Notes: generated by a model not told the origin, from the sequence alone. 64,000 bases of DNA from Paraimprobicoccus trichonymphae (GCA_036322875.1 AP027925.1:310001-374000); one strand, 5' to 3'. Shown: positions 21,510 to 31,347, counted from the first letter of the stretch. Numbers and translations: made by a program.

Positions 21510-21531
21510 AAGTTTAACTGATTGTTGTGAA

Positions 21532-21587
21532 GAGCCGTATGCCTTAATAGGGTACGTACGGTTCCGTGAGGGACATAATCCACTCAC
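21532..21587 (+). ncRNA. Group II intron domains V and VI
   Basis: Domain V is a 34-nt hairpin with pairing GAGCCGTA/TACGGTTC. It is followed directly by the domain VI stem carrying the branch-point A. These are the most conserved parts of the ribozyme and appear undamaged. Confidence 0.8.
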
Positions 21588-21591
21588 AAAC

Positions 21592-21962
21592 AAATTTTTA
21601 TTTGAAAAGGGATTTGGATAACATGTCTACTCGAATAAAAACGTTAAAATAACAAACGAAACTTAAAAAAAATTGAAAATCTATTCACTAAAACATGTCA
21701 CAGATTACTCGCTTATTACAAAAAACTATTGCCCGAAGATTTAATCATTTACATTATACCCTTTTGAAGTTAAAAAAACAAACTGAAATTTTATATCCTT
21801 AATATAAAATTAAGCATTTTGAGATTGATTTCATATCTAAAATTTCAATACAAATGATATTGGCTGTCTGTACCAATTTTTGATCAAAACATAGAAAGAC
21901 AATACTTCGCCTACAAGAAATTTAAACTTCATTCCATAGGTGTATCTTGACAGAAATTCCAA
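21592..21962. other. Intergenic, no gene seen
   Basis: About 370 bp between the intron and tRNA-Arg. Short transposase-like stretches are possible but not assignable. Confidence 0.35.
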
Positions 21963-22039
21963 TGGTACGCTAGGAGGGATTCGAACCCCCGACCTCTTGG
22001 TTCGTAGCCAAACACTCTATCCAATTGAGCTACTAGCGT
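21963..22039 (-). tRNA. tRNA-Arg (ACG anticodon)
   Basis: The minus strand folds as a full cloverleaf. The acceptor ACGCTAG pairs with CTAGCGT, the D-arm is GCTC/GAGC, the anticodon loop reads CTACGAA (anticodon ACG), and the T-arm is GGGGG-TTCGAAT-CCCTC with minor wobble. The CCA end is encoded. Confidence 0.95.
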
Positions 22040-22551
22040 GAAAGATAAAGAAGCAATCAAAAACACATCTCTAGATTAACAATAACACTTATGATACCAA
22101 ATGTAAACGAACTTTTTGAAATATTTCACTCAACAAACCACAGAATTTCTAAAGCAATAACTTATTGCAATTTGAACATTTATTAATACATAAGCATTAT
22201 TGTCATGTATCCTGAAAATCTTGAAACTTAGGTAACACAATAATAATCGTTATCAAACCCAACACATTACCATCTCATACCATACATAGCTGAAACAGTA
22301 TCCACCGATTTACATCTTAAAATTATTATATTTTCAAATTTGTTTTATGTCAACCGCTCGGTACAGGTTTGATGTTTTTGCAAAAATTATATTTTAAACT
22401 CATAACGTCTTTTCGTGACTAAAGTCATAAAATCTTTTGCTTCTAAGGTTAAAACCCTACGATAAATAATATTTTGCCACAACAACCATTCATCCACCAA
22501 TAGAACAAGTTTGGTTGGTATATCACCAAAAATTTATTTTAAACATAACAA
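22040..22551. other. Intergenic, no gene seen
   Basis: About 510 bp between two tRNA genes, AT-rich, with no open frame or recognised RNA. The two tRNAs may be transcribed separately. Confidence 0.4.
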
Positions 22552-22628
22552 TGGTCGAGGTGGTAGGACTTGAACCCACGGCTTCTTGGTCCCAAACCAA
22601 GCACTCTACCAAACTGAGTTACACCTCG
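22552..22628 (-). tRNA. tRNA-Pro (TGG anticodon)
   Basis: Minus-strand cloverleaf: acceptor CGAGGTG/CACCTCG, anticodon loop TTTGGGA within a CTTGG/CCAAG stem (anticodon TGG), T-loop TTCAAGT, encoded CCA. Confidence 0.95.
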
Positions 22629-23032
22629 AAAAAAACACACCTAGTATTATGATATTAATAAAGATTATTAATGTCAATACTTTTTTTAAAATTTAAACAA
22701 AAAGTATAAAATTAACAAAAAATATATATAAACATATGAATAAATTTTAAAATTTATTAGGAGTCTTAAATATCCAACTAAAAGTATAGGAAAAATTAAA
22801 AAAGTGTTCGAAAGATTCATAAGATTTCTTGTTCAAGTACGGGTTTTCATTTAGGTGTTTTGAATACTCAGGTAAAAATTTTATAATAGCCAAAATTGCG
22901 ATTTAAATATATTTTTTAGAAATTATTTAGCATTATTTTTTTAGTATGTTATTTGGAAAAACATTACAAAATAGATGATATTTTATTCTGAAAAAATAAT
23001 TTATCAAGTAATTTTCACAGATGATTTTTTAT
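22629..23032. other. Intergenic, no gene seen
   Basis: Very AT-rich 400 bp. smpB ends at its right edge. A tmRNA gene is often near smpB, but I do not see one here. Confidence 0.4.
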
Positions 23033-23503
23033 TTAATATCTATAATTTTCTTTAAGATCTCTTTGAATGTCTCTTTGCGCTGATCTTTCAGCTAAAACAC
23101 GTCTTTTGTCATAAATTTTTTTACCTTTACACAATCCAACTTGAATTTTTACGTTAGAATTTTTAAAATACAAAGATAACGGAATTAACGAAAAACCTTT
23201 TTGTTTTGTTGAATCAAATAATTTTAAAATTTCTTTTTTGTGTGCCAAAAGTTTCCTAACCCTTAGAGGTTCTTTATTAAATATATTACCTTGTTCATAT
23301 ATACCAATATGCATATTATTTACAAACAATTCTGATTTTACCACAGAACACCAAGCATCTTTAAGATTGACACTGTATTTTCTTAAAGATTTAACTTCCG
23401 TTCCAAACAAAACTATACCTGTCTCAAGAGATTCCAAAACAAAATACTCATGGTACGCTTTTCTATTGTTTGAAATCGTTATTATACTGTTACGATCACT
23501 CAA
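23033..23503 (-). CDS. smpB: SsrA (tmRNA)-binding protein SmpB
   Basis: A 156-residue partner of tmRNA in rescue of stalled ribosomes. Conserved landmarks are NRKAYHEYFVLE at the N-terminus, GTEVKSLRKYSVNLKDAW, LLAHKKEI, and the basic tail GLCKGKKIYDKRR followed by ERSAQRDIQRD. The length matches the family. The start is TTG 23503 with GGTGAG about six bases upstream. No neighbour gives operon context, and ssrA itself is not in the window. Confidence 0.95.
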   Translation of the reverse strand: MSDRNSIITISNNRKAYHEYFVLESLETGIVLFGTEVKSLRKYSVNLKDAWCSVVKSELFVNNMHIGIYEQGNIFNKEPLRVRKLLAHKKEILKLFDSTKQKGFSLIPLSLYFKNSNVKIQVGLCKGKKIYDKRRVLAERSAQRDIQRDLKENYRY

Positions 23504-23685
23504 TTTTGCTCACCTAATTTTTTAATTCCCAATTTTCATAACATTTGCTATTCTTTATTTCTTCTATTATATCGTAACTTATTATTTTCAAATTGACTAG
23601 AATAAACACTAATCAGTTTTAATTATACATCTTTTGCGGTTATCTGTTCTGTATAAGTTTAATTTCATTTCAAGCATTAATTCCT

Positions 23686-24183
23686 TTGACACTCCCCGTG
23701 CCTAAAGACATAGGATTCTTAGGTGCATATAGAAGTATATTTCTACCATCTTTAAGCCCAGCATGCCATTGCCTCGTCAATGCATATAGCAGTTTAGGCT
23801 AACTTCCTTTTACCGGAAACCACAGGTGTGTTTATAATGTTTAAATCATCAACTTGATCCTGATGAGAGATATATCCACAGAATTCACAATCATACTTCC
23901 GCGTGGTTTTTTTCGTTACAATTTGGACAATCTTGACTGGTATATTTTGGATCGACGTATTCGATTTTAATTCCAACCATTTTATTATACTCAATAAAAT
24001 TTGCCAAGCGATAGAAAAACCATGTATGCAGATTTTTAGCGTTTTTACGGCTTGTTTTTGCCGTTTGGCGAATGTTCGTCAACTTTTCTAACCTGATAAT
24101 TATAATACAAGTCCTTTTAAAAAAAAAAATTACAATATCTCGTGGCTTATATCCCCATAGCGGGGCTTTACGCCACATTTGGT
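23686..24183 (-). mobile_element. Internally deleted IS605-family element, copy 1
   Basis: The left-end hairpin (AAATGTGGCGTAAAGCCCCG ... ATAAGCCAC) is at 24141-24180 and the right end (CCCC...GGGG then GTGTCAA on the minus strand) is at 23686. Between them remain a scrap of the tnpA start and the last third of tnpB: LTNIRQTAKTSRKNAKNLHT, then the zinc finger (CPNCN ... CEFCGYISH) with a frameshift near 23900. tnpA and most of tnpB are gone. See the fuller copy at 45347-46947. Confidence 0.85.
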
Positions 24184-24397
24184 AAGCCTTGTGATAATTA
24201 TTTGATGTTAGCAATTTATTATTTTTCATCAATATTTTTCTTAGCATTTTGGAGTGCTTTATTCAATTAAACTAAAGCTTAGTGATTTTTTCGACTTTTT
24301 TCTATAAAAAACTTTGTGTGACAATAACTCTAATTTTTATATTTTAATAAATTAAAAACCAAAAATCGTTTTCACAAAATACATTAAAAATCTTTAT

Positions 24398-25558
24398 TTA
24401 ATTTTTCCAAATCGGCGACATATTTCTTAGTCTCTGTACAATTTTAGGCAAAATATCTAAAACATAATCAACTTCTTGTTCTGTATTTTCTTCACTTAAA
24501 GTTAGTCTTAAAGATCCATGCGCAATTTCGTGTGGTAGACCTAAAGCTAATAAAACATGACTCGGATCCAATGAACCCGATGTACATGCCGAACCCGATG
24601 AGGCACAAATTCCATTTTGATCTAACAATAGCAAAATGGATTCACCTTCTATACCTTCAAAACACATATTTACATTATTGGCAAGTCGCTTTTTTAAATC
24701 CCCATTTAATCTGGACTTCTCTATTTTTAATAAATTATAAATCAATTTATTTCTTAATTCAGTTAAATATTCTATTTTAGAGTCCATACTGGAATATGAC
24801 ATTTCTAATGCTTTTGATAAACCTACAATTCCTGCAACATTTTCTGTCCCGGCCCTTAAATTTCTTTCTTGAGCACCGCCATCTATGAGATTTTGAATCC
24901 TAATATTTTTCTTTTTAAATAAAATTCCAACACCCTTAGGACCATGAATTTTATGTCCACTCATAGATAATAAATCTACATCATTAAAATTTATTTTTGT
25001 GTTTCCAACTGCTTGAACAGCATCTGTATGAAATATAACATTCTTTTTTTTACAAATTTCACCTATTTCTGAAATATTTTGTATAGTTCCAATTTCATTA
25101 TTAGCATACATAATACTAACAATCCCTGTTCTTTCGGTAATACTTTTTTCAAGCTCCTCTGTATTAATTAATCCGTTTTTATCCACAGTCAAATAAGTAA
25201 CATAAAAACCATTTTTGCTTAATTTTTCAACTGTGTGTAAAATTGCGTGGTGTTCTATTTTAGATGTAACTACATGATTTTTATTATTTTTCAGCTGTTC
25301 AGACATTACGCCTTTTATAGCCCAATTATCAGATTCGCTTCCACCAGAAGTGAAAAATATCTCTTTATAATCACAATTTAATATTTCAGACACTTTAACT
25401 CTAGCGTTTTCAAGAGCTTTTCTAGCATCTCTTCCTATGCTGTAAATACCAGAGGCATTTCCGTAATTTTCACTGTAATATGGCATCATTTCCTCTAAAA
25501 CTTCTTTATAAACTTTGGTAGTTGCAGCATTATCCATGTATATAATTTTTTTTTCCAT
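24398..25558 (-). CDS. Cysteine desulfurase (NifS/IscS family)
   Basis: A PLP enzyme of 386 residues that takes sulfur from cysteine for Fe-S clusters and tRNA thiolation. Seen: N-terminal YMDNAATTKV, SGGSESDNWA, the conserved His in HHAILHTVE, HTDAVQAVG, the PLP lysine in SGHKIHGPKG (about 206), and the active-site cysteine loop SSGSACTSG (about 327-335). The long active-site loop suggests the group I NifS/IscS type. No iscU/nifU is adjacent. The ATG at 25558 lacks a strong ribosome site. Confidence 0.93.
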   Translation of the reverse strand: MEKKIIYMDNAATTKVYKEVLEEMMPYYSENYGNASGIYSIGRDARKALENARVKVSEILNCDYKEIFFTSGGSESDNWAIKGVMSEQLKNNKNHVVTSKIEHHAILHTVEKLSKNGFYVTYLTVDKNGLINTEELEKSITERTGIVSIMYANNEIGTIQNISEIGEICKKKNVIFHTDAVQAVGNTKINFNDVDLLSMSGHKIHGPKGVGILFKKKNIRIQNLIDGGAQERNLRAGTENVAGIVGLSKALEMSYSSMDSKIEYLTELRNKLIYNLLKIEKSRLNGDLKKRLANNVNMCFEGIEGESILLLLDQNGICASSGSACTSGSLDPSHVLLALGLPHEIAHGSLRLTLSEENTEQEVDYVLDILPKIVQRLRNMSPIWKN

Positions 25559-25950
25559 AGTTTTTATTATAAATCCTTTTGCTTATAAATTTTAATTCAC
25601 ATTTTTAACATATTATTTTATAAAAACAAAAAGTGCAAGTTTTATGCTAATATTTTAAGTTAGAATTTAATTTGAATTTGCAATATATACCAACATGCTA
25701 TTTACATATTTATCGTTAATATAACAACTTATTAAAGAAATAAACCGATTAATATATTTAGCATATAAAATTATTTGTTGTTTTAAAGTCGCTCAAAATA
25801 CAAAAAAATTTTTTAGTTTATTTTTGAAAGCACGATCTTAAATTATTTTGATTTCCAAAATAAATTTTGTATTTAAAAAAATGATAATTTTTGCACGTAT
25901 AAAAATAATACGAATTTTATAAGATTTAATATTGTAAAATATTTTTAGGA
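25559..25950. other. AT-rich gap, no gene seen
   Basis: About 390 bp upstream of both nifS and murB, so it must hold both promoters. TATAAA- and TAAAAT-like boxes are too common here to pick one. Confidence 0.4.
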
Positions 25951-25960
25951 ATGATGTTTT

Positions 25961-26863
25961 ATTTATAATGTTTTAAAAAAAGTAGCTTTAAAAAATAATT
26001 GTAAAATTTTTGAAAATGAGAACCTCTCAAAATACACTAGCTTTAAAATTGGCGGTCCAGCCGATTTCTTAATAAAAGTTAAAGATTTAGAATCTTTGAA
26101 GAGATTAATTCATGTTATAAAAAAATATGATATAAATTTTTTTGTTATAGGAAAAGGTACAAATTTATTAGTATCTGACAGTGGTTTCCGAGGTGTAATT
26201 TTAAAATTAGAAGGTGATTTTTATAAAACAAAAAAGATTACAGGCAATATTTTAAAATGTGGAGCTAGTGTATCTCTTAGTAATATTTGTTTCCATGCAC
26301 TTGAAAATAGTTTGTCAGGTTTAGAATTTGCTTTTGGGATTCCTGGAAGCTGCGGTGGAGCTGTTTATATGAATGCAGGTGCTTATAACTCTAGTATTTC
26401 TAATGTTATAATACAAACTGTAAATTTAAATTTAGAAAATAATAAAATAGAAATTTTAGGTTTAAAAAATTTAGATTTCTCTTACAGAAGTAGCATTTAT
26501 TTTAGAAAAAAATACATAATTTTGTACAGTTTGTTTGAATTAAAGACAGATAACCGAGAAAATATTGAATCTAGAATGACAAAATATATATTAAAAAGAA
26601 AAAAAAGTCAGCCTTTGGATTTTCCAAATGCTGGTAGCATTTTTAAAAAGCCTAGAAATAATTTTGCTGGTGCTTTGATAGAACAAAGTGGATTAAAAAA
26701 TTTAAAAATAGGAGATGCTATTGTCAGCGATAAACATGCAGGTTTTATAGTAAACTTAGGAAATGCAAAAGCTAAAGATGTAAATAAATTAATAAATATT
26801 ATAACAAAAATTGTATTTGAAAAAACGGGAATTAAACTCGAAAAAGAGATCTTATTTTTATAA
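25961..26863 (+). CDS. murB: UDP-N-acetylenolpyruvoylglucosamine reductase
   Basis: Reduces UDP-GlcNAc-enolpyruvate to UDP-MurNAc in peptidoglycan synthesis, using FAD. Seen: SFKIGGPADFLI, FVIGKGTNLLVSDSGF, the FAD loop GIPGSCGGAVYMNAGAY, the catalytic Ser in NAGSIFKKP and a terminal Glu region. The first usual start codon in frame, TTG 26096, would remove the N-terminal FAD domain. The conserved frame runs back to a stop at 25952 with no ATG, GTG or TTG. AGGA at 25947-25950 fits an ATT start at 25961, giving 300 residues, the normal size. Either AUU is used or the start is damaged. Confidence 0.85.
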   Translation: MYNVLKKVALKNNCKIFENENLSKYTSFKIGGPADFLIKVKDLESLKRLIHVIKKYDINFFVIGKGTNLLVSDSGFRGVILKLEGDFYKTKKITGNILKCGASVSLSNICFHALENSLSGLEFAFGIPGSCGGAVYMNAGAYNSSISNVIIQTVNLNLENNKIEILGLKNLDFSYRSSIYFRKKYIILYSLFELKTDNRENIESRMTKYILKRKKSQPLDFPNAGSIFKKPRNNFAGALIEQSGLKNLKIGDAIVSDKHAGFIVNLGNAKAKDVNKLINIITKIVFEKTGIKLEKEILFL

Positions 26864-26866
26864 AGT

Positions 26867-29800
26867 TTGAAAAAATATAAAAAATATACTTTATTGTATA
26901 AACTATATATAATAAATTTATTTATTATATATAGTTTTTGGGGGTTGGTTTTTATGATTAATGTAAAAGTGAGAGCAAAGGAAGACTTAATAAAAGCTAA
27001 AAATAAGAGCAAATTGATAGAGATTTGCACTGGAGGACAGTTTGTTAAATTACATCCATATGAAAAAATATCTGAACTTTTTAAAGATAATGGAACTTTA
27101 TTTTTAGAGAAATATAACGATCCATCTGCTAATTCTTACGATAAAGTCAAAGTAGAAAAAGATATGATACCTGAATTTGACAAAAAAAGTGATGAAATTG
27201 TGTATGACAAAGAATTATATGAAATTTCAGAAAGTTCTGACCAAATTAAATCACATTATGATACTTTAGTTCAGGTATTTAATGATGACTTACAACTTAT
27301 AGAAAATAAAAATAAAGAAACCATTTCTATTGAGGAAAAATCTGAAGGTCAAAAAATAGATTATGGAAAAATATTTTCATCTTTTGTTAAGAATAAAGTA
27401 AAACAATCTTTGAAGGAACTTTGGAATCCTATTGGGAAAATTTGGAATCCTATTGAAAAAATAGGAAAAGGAGTTAAAAATTTTCTTAAAGATAGTGAAA
27501 AATATAATCTTGACGAAGATGATGATGATAATTCCAGTGAAGGATCTGACAAAAGTATTAATTATTTCGATGAAGAAGAAAATACAGAGGATTTATTTGA
27601 CAATGATGAAGAAAAACGTGAACCTATAACAAAAAGAAGAAAAGAGGGTTCTGAACTTACAAAAGAAGAAAAAGGTAAATATGCTAAAAAAGAAGGTAAA
27701 TATGCTAAAAAAGAAGTTTTCGAAGGTGAAGAGATTCAATTTGATGAGGCACAAAGAAATTTTAAAGGTGATAAAGAATATGATTTAGGGAAAAAAATAA
27801 CTGATATAAAAATTCTAAATAAAATAGTTGAAGAAGACACAAATAACGTAGATATGACAAAAGTAACAAATGACTTAATAAATAAAATTTTGGACTATAA
27901 TAGAGAAATTATAAGAATAGTTTACAAAGCTAATCCAAGTTATGCAAAATTTTTAATAAAGTTCGATATTTTACCTTCAAAAACAAAGTTAATATTTAGT
28001 AGTAGCGACAAAGAAAAGATAAAAGAATCTAAAATAAAATGGATAAAAGATATAAGTGAGGGACTTAGTAAACTTGCTGAAAAACTTCATACTAAAGTTC
28101 AAAATTTATTTAAATATTACGGTGATTATGAGGCTTTTGTTAAACATATATTTGGAAAAACAAATTTTCTACCTAAAACTTTCCCTGAAAATCTTGCTCA
28201 AAAATATAATTCGAAAAAAAATAAAGAAGAATTTAATTTGGAAGAAATGTTTAGAGATTTTCTAAATGTTAAAGAAAATAATAATTTAAAATTAGAAAAC
28301 TTAGAAAAAGAAAAACCAGATGATGTAAAAAAAATAAAGAAACGTAGTGATAAATTAAAATCATTGGAAAAATTTGAGCAAAAAAAGAATATTTTAAATA
28401 CTTTGTATTTTCTTCAAAAACAATATGGAAAAGAAAATGAAGAATCAATTGAAAATAAGATAAAAAAAATAAAAGCTATTTATAAGATTTCAGAACTAAG
28501 TAATTTATTAAATAATGTAAAAAAACTTTTTGAATATTTAAAAAAAGATAAAGATTTGACAAGTAAAATGGCTGAGAATAAAGATTATGTAAAGTTGAAA
28601 GAATATGTTGAAGAGAATGATTGGGAAAATTTTACACAAAAGTGTGGAAAATGGGATCCTGAACATAATAAATTTGTTGAAACTATAAATGGGAAACGTA
28701 AAAAAATATCTGAAAACAAATGTATAAAATACGCACAAGATAAATTTGATATTCTAATTAAACGCTTTAAAATTGACGGGGCTGATTTTTTTAAATTTTT
28801 TGGAACTTTTAGTGGACTTATTTATTTTCTATGTGATCTATCACCTGGGTTGCAAGCGGCGATAGATGAAAGTGCAAAATTTGACGTAAAACCAGATGAA
28901 GAGTTTGATATGGAAGAATTATTCTTGGTTTTTTTTGACTGTCGTGATTTAAGTGAATTAGAAAAAAATTTTTTGAATGATAATAATAACATAAAAATGA
29001 TAAAAGAAGCAAGCGATGATTTATGTAGTGATAATAAGTTAGCAAAACTTTCAAAAAAAATGAATGTTATAAGAGCAATATATTTTGCAAAACAGTTATA
29101 TAGCGAAGCAAAAGAAGACTTAATTGATTTTAATAGAAAAGAATTTTTTGAAGATTTACCAAATGAATTAATGGACTTTTATGAAAGCTCTGCAAATTTA
29201 AACGCTAAAATTGATAGTGCCGAAAAAAATATGGAAACTTTGAAAAAAAAATTTGAATTAGTAAATAAATTAAAAGAAGTTAATTATTTTAATGTGCAAG
29301 ATCATGGTAAATTGGATATTATTGATGATAATTTCTTTGATTTATTTGAAAATTTTGATCCAAATCTTACTTTAGATCAAATTAAGAATTCAAGAAAAGT
29401 TGTAATTAATATGTTTGTTACTACACCAATTATTCAATGGAAAAAAGACATGTCAGAAAAACTTGGTGATTTCTTCAATTATTTAGGTATTGAACTTGGA
29501 ACTTTATTTGAAAAATATGCAAGCTATGATACTTTGGCAAATTTTTTATTTGAAGGTGTTGATATACCACTTTTAATTCATAGCACTGAATATGTAAGCC
29601 AAAATGAAAATAATAATTTTAATCTTGAAAGCTTTATCGAGTATTATCTTGGTAATGTTGAATTGATTAAAGAAAATCAAGATAAAATTTTAGATAATAG
29701 TACAAAATTATCTAAAAATACGGAAAATTTCAAATGTAAGATGAATGTTTTAACTTCTTTAGATTTCTTATTTAAGTTATATAATGAGAGTGAAATTAAA

Positions 29801-30085
29801 ATTGAAGAGAATAAATTATCAAAAGATATAATAAAAGAATATGATCCAGAAAAATTAGGCTATGGATCAAACATATATAATGAAGTTGTAATGTTAATAT
29901 TACGTTTGTATAAAGATAATAGCTTAAAAACCAGAATTGAAAACAAAAAATTAAGACCACCATATGATAAATTATTTTCAAATTTACTGGGTGGTGCATA
30001 TTTTAGTCCTAATAAATTTTTTGATATTTTTAAAAATTTGCCAAAGTTAAATAATTATATTCAGGCTTTATTTAATGAGGGTTAG
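26867..30085 (+). CDS. Large exported Lys/Glu-rich protein with three divergent repeats, unknown function
   Basis: A 1072-residue protein I do not recognise. The N-terminus (KKYKKYTLLYKLYIINLFII ... VRAKED) looks like a signal peptide cut after VRA (about residue 36). Residues 100-330 are charged and low in complexity, with a GKYAKKE duplication. Three weakly similar domains follow at about 391-524, 620-754 and 858-984. Each has a helix ending in LF..Y or FF.., an acidic NLE/DMEE/NLES segment, and KMNVL..L.FL..LY-like text. The start is unsure: TTG 26867 has no ribosome site, while ATG 26954 has GGGGG upstream but would lose the signal peptide. It follows murB directly. Confidence 0.75.
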   Translation: MKKYKKYTLLYKLYIINLFIIYSFWGLVFMINVKVRAKEDLIKAKNKSKLIEICTGGQFVKLHPYEKISELFKDNGTLFLEKYNDPSANSYDKVKVEKDMIPEFDKKSDEIVYDKELYEISESSDQIKSHYDTLVQVFNDDLQLIENKNKETISIEEKSEGQKIDYGKIFSSFVKNKVKQSLKELWNPIGKIWNPIEKIGKGVKNFLKDSEKYNLDEDDDDNSSEGSDKSINYFDEEENTEDLFDNDEEKREPITKRRKEGSELTKEEKGKYAKKEGKYAKKEVFEGEEIQFDEAQRNFKGDKEYDLGKKITDIKILNKIVEEDTNNVDMTKVTNDLINKILDYNREIIRIVYKANPSYAKFLIKFDILPSKTKLIFSSSDKEKIKESKIKWIKDISEGLSKLAEKLHTKVQNLFKYYGDYEAFVKHIFGKTNFLPKTFPENLAQKYNSKKNKEEFNLEEMFRDFLNVKENNNLKLENLEKEKPDDVKKIKKRSDKLKSLEKFEQKKNILNTLYFLQKQYGKENEESIENKIKKIKAIYKISELSNLLNNVKKLFEYLKKDKDLTSKMAENKDYVKLKEYVEENDWENFTQKCGKWDPEHNKFVETINGKRKKISENKCIKYAQDKFDILIKRFKIDGADFFKFFGTFSGLIYFLCDLSPGLQAAIDESAKFDVKPDEEFDMEELFLVFFDCRDLSELEKNFLNDNNNIKMIKEASDDLCSDNKLAKLSKKMNVIRAIYFAKQLYSEAKEDLIDFNRKEFFEDLPNELMDFYESSANLNAKIDSAEKNMETLKKKFELVNKLKEVNYFNVQDHGKLDIIDDNFFDLFENFDPNLTLDQIKNSRKVVINMFVTTPIIQWKKDMSEKLGDFFNYLGIELGTLFEKYASYDTLANFLFEGVDIPLLIHSTEYVSQNENNNFNLESFIEYYLGNVELIKENQDKILDNSTKLSKNTENFKCKMNVLTSLDFLFKLYNESEIKIEENKLSKDIIKEYDPEKLGYGSNIYNEVVMLILRLYKDNSLKTRIENKKLRPPYDKLFSNLLGGAYFSPNKFFDIFKNLPKLNNYIQALFNEG
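26900..26937. repeat. Perfect 18-bp inverted repeat (2-bp spacer)
   Basis: AAACTATATATAATAAAT is followed by TT and its exact reverse complement, then TTTTGGGGG. It lies 37 bp after murB and inside the predicted signal-peptide codons of the 1072-residue gene. It could be a murB terminator, an operator, or an RNA hairpin controlling the next gene. Confidence 0.85.
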
Positions 30086-30111
30086 ATGGAATCAAATGCA
30101 AGCTAAAAGTG

Positions 30112-31347
30112 TCACATTTTTTGTAAATCCAAATGAATTTGTTTTGCCGATTGCATTCCAAATTTTATAGCAGAAACAACAGTAGATGGGCCGGTTACAA
30201 CATCTCCACCAGCATAAACTCCTTTTTGTGAGGTTTGAGAATTTTTTGTGATTATTAAATTGTTTTCAGTCCTTTCTATAGTTTTTATTAAATCATTTGG
30301 TTTACTTCCAATGGCAAATACAACACAATCTGTTTGTAATTTATATACTTGTTTATTATTTTTTAAATATTCTATAAATTCCACTTTATTATTTCCGAGT
30401 ATTTTAGTTGGTATACTTTCGAATATAAAGTCGATATTTTCTTTTTTTGCGTTTAAAATTTCAGATCTATTAGCACATAAATTTTGTTCAGATTTTCTAT
30501 ACATGATGGTTACATGATTATTTCCGAGTTTTTTAGCACATCTAGCTGAATCTATAGCTACGTTTCCACCTCCGATTATTACGTAAATTTTAAAATTAAA
30601 ACAATTTTTTTCTATATTTATTTTTCTAAGAAAAACATTAGCTGGATATACTTCTGAAAAATTTTCGCCCGGTATATTTAAAAGTTTAGACTGTTCAGCA
30701 CCTGTCGATATGTAAACAGCGTTATTTCCTAATTTAAATAAATCTTTCAAAGATAGATCTTTTCCAATTTCTATATTAGTGTTAAACCTGACACCTAAGT
30801 TTCTTACTTTCTCTATTTCTTTATTCAAAATATCTTTCGGAAGTCTAAATTCTGGTATACCGTAGGCCAAAACACCACCTAAAAAATCAAATTTTTCATA
30901 TAAATTTACTTCATAATTATATTGAGCGAGTTTTAAAGCACATGCTAACCCCGATGGACCCGAACCGACTACACAAATTTTTTTATTTAATTTATTATCG
31001 ATTTTATTTATATTATTGTTTAAAAAAAGATCAGCAACATATTTTTCCAATCTACTTATACTAACAGGATTACTTAATTTATTTTTAATACACATACTTT
31101 CACATTGTTTTTCTACTGGGCAAACTCTGCTGCAAATGCTAGGAAATAAATTTTTTTCTTTTATAATTTCATGAGCTAATTCTAAATTATTATTTTTGAT
31201 ATGAGCAATAAATTTTGGAATATCTATTTCAATTGGACATCCAAAAACACAATATTTCTTTTTGCAGTTTAAACATTTAAAAGATTCTTTTAAAATTTCT
31301 TCTTTTTTATTTACTTTTTCAAAACAATTTGATAAAATTTCAGACAT
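30112..31347 (-). CDS. GltD-like NAD(P)H-dependent flavoprotein oxidoreductase (glutamate synthase small-subunit family)
   Basis: A 411-residue protein with an N-terminal ferredoxin-like part carrying two Cys clusters (CLNCKKKYCVFGCP and CSRVCPVEKQCESMC). An FAD-binding Rossmann motif (VVGSGPSGLACALKLA, about 127-142), an NAD(P)H-binding motif (IGGGNVAIDSA) and a C-terminal GGDVVTGPSTVVSAI follow. This is the architecture of GltD and related electron-bifurcating or transfer subunits. No large glutamate synthase subunit is adjacent, so the partner and true reaction are unknown. ATG 31347 follows AAGGA. It is convergent with the 1072-residue gene. Confidence 0.85.
   Translation of the reverse strand: MSEILSNCFEKVNKKEEILKESFKCLNCKKKYCVFGCPIEIDIPKFIAHIKNNNLELAHEIIKEKNLFPSICSRVCPVEKQCESMCIKNKLSNPVSISRLEKYVADLFLNNNINKIDNKLNKKICVVGSGPSGLACALKLAQYNYEVNLYEKFDFLGGVLAYGIPEFRLPKDILNKEIEKVRNLGVRFNTNIEIGKDLSLKDLFKLGNNAVYISTGAEQSKLLNIPGENFSEVYPANVFLRKINIEKNCFNFKIYVIIGGGNVAIDSARCAKKLGNNHVTIMYRKSEQNLCANRSEILNAKKENIDFIFESIPTKILGNNKVEFIEYLKNNKQVYKLQTDCVVFAIGSKPNDLIKTIERTENNLIITKNSQTSQKGVYAGGDVVTGPSTVVSAIKFGMQSAKQIHLDLQKM

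Larger units (their letters stand above)
19805..21591 (+). mobile_element. Degenerate group II intron
   Basis: The 5' end has the GTGCGC consensus at 19805. A structured, higher-GC RNA leader follows, then a reverse-transcriptase frame, domain V (21532-21565, GAGCCGTATG ... GTACGGTTCC) and domain VI (GTGAG/CTCAC stem with unpaired A) ending near 21591. The RNA parts look intact while the protein is broken, so it could move or splice only with help in trans. Boundaries are from consensus ends and are good to a few bases. Confidence 0.88.

Noticed and set aside
26096..26863. MurB starting at TTG 26096 (255 residues)
   Set aside because: It would delete the conserved SFKIGGPADF part of the FAD domain, which is readable in frame upstream.
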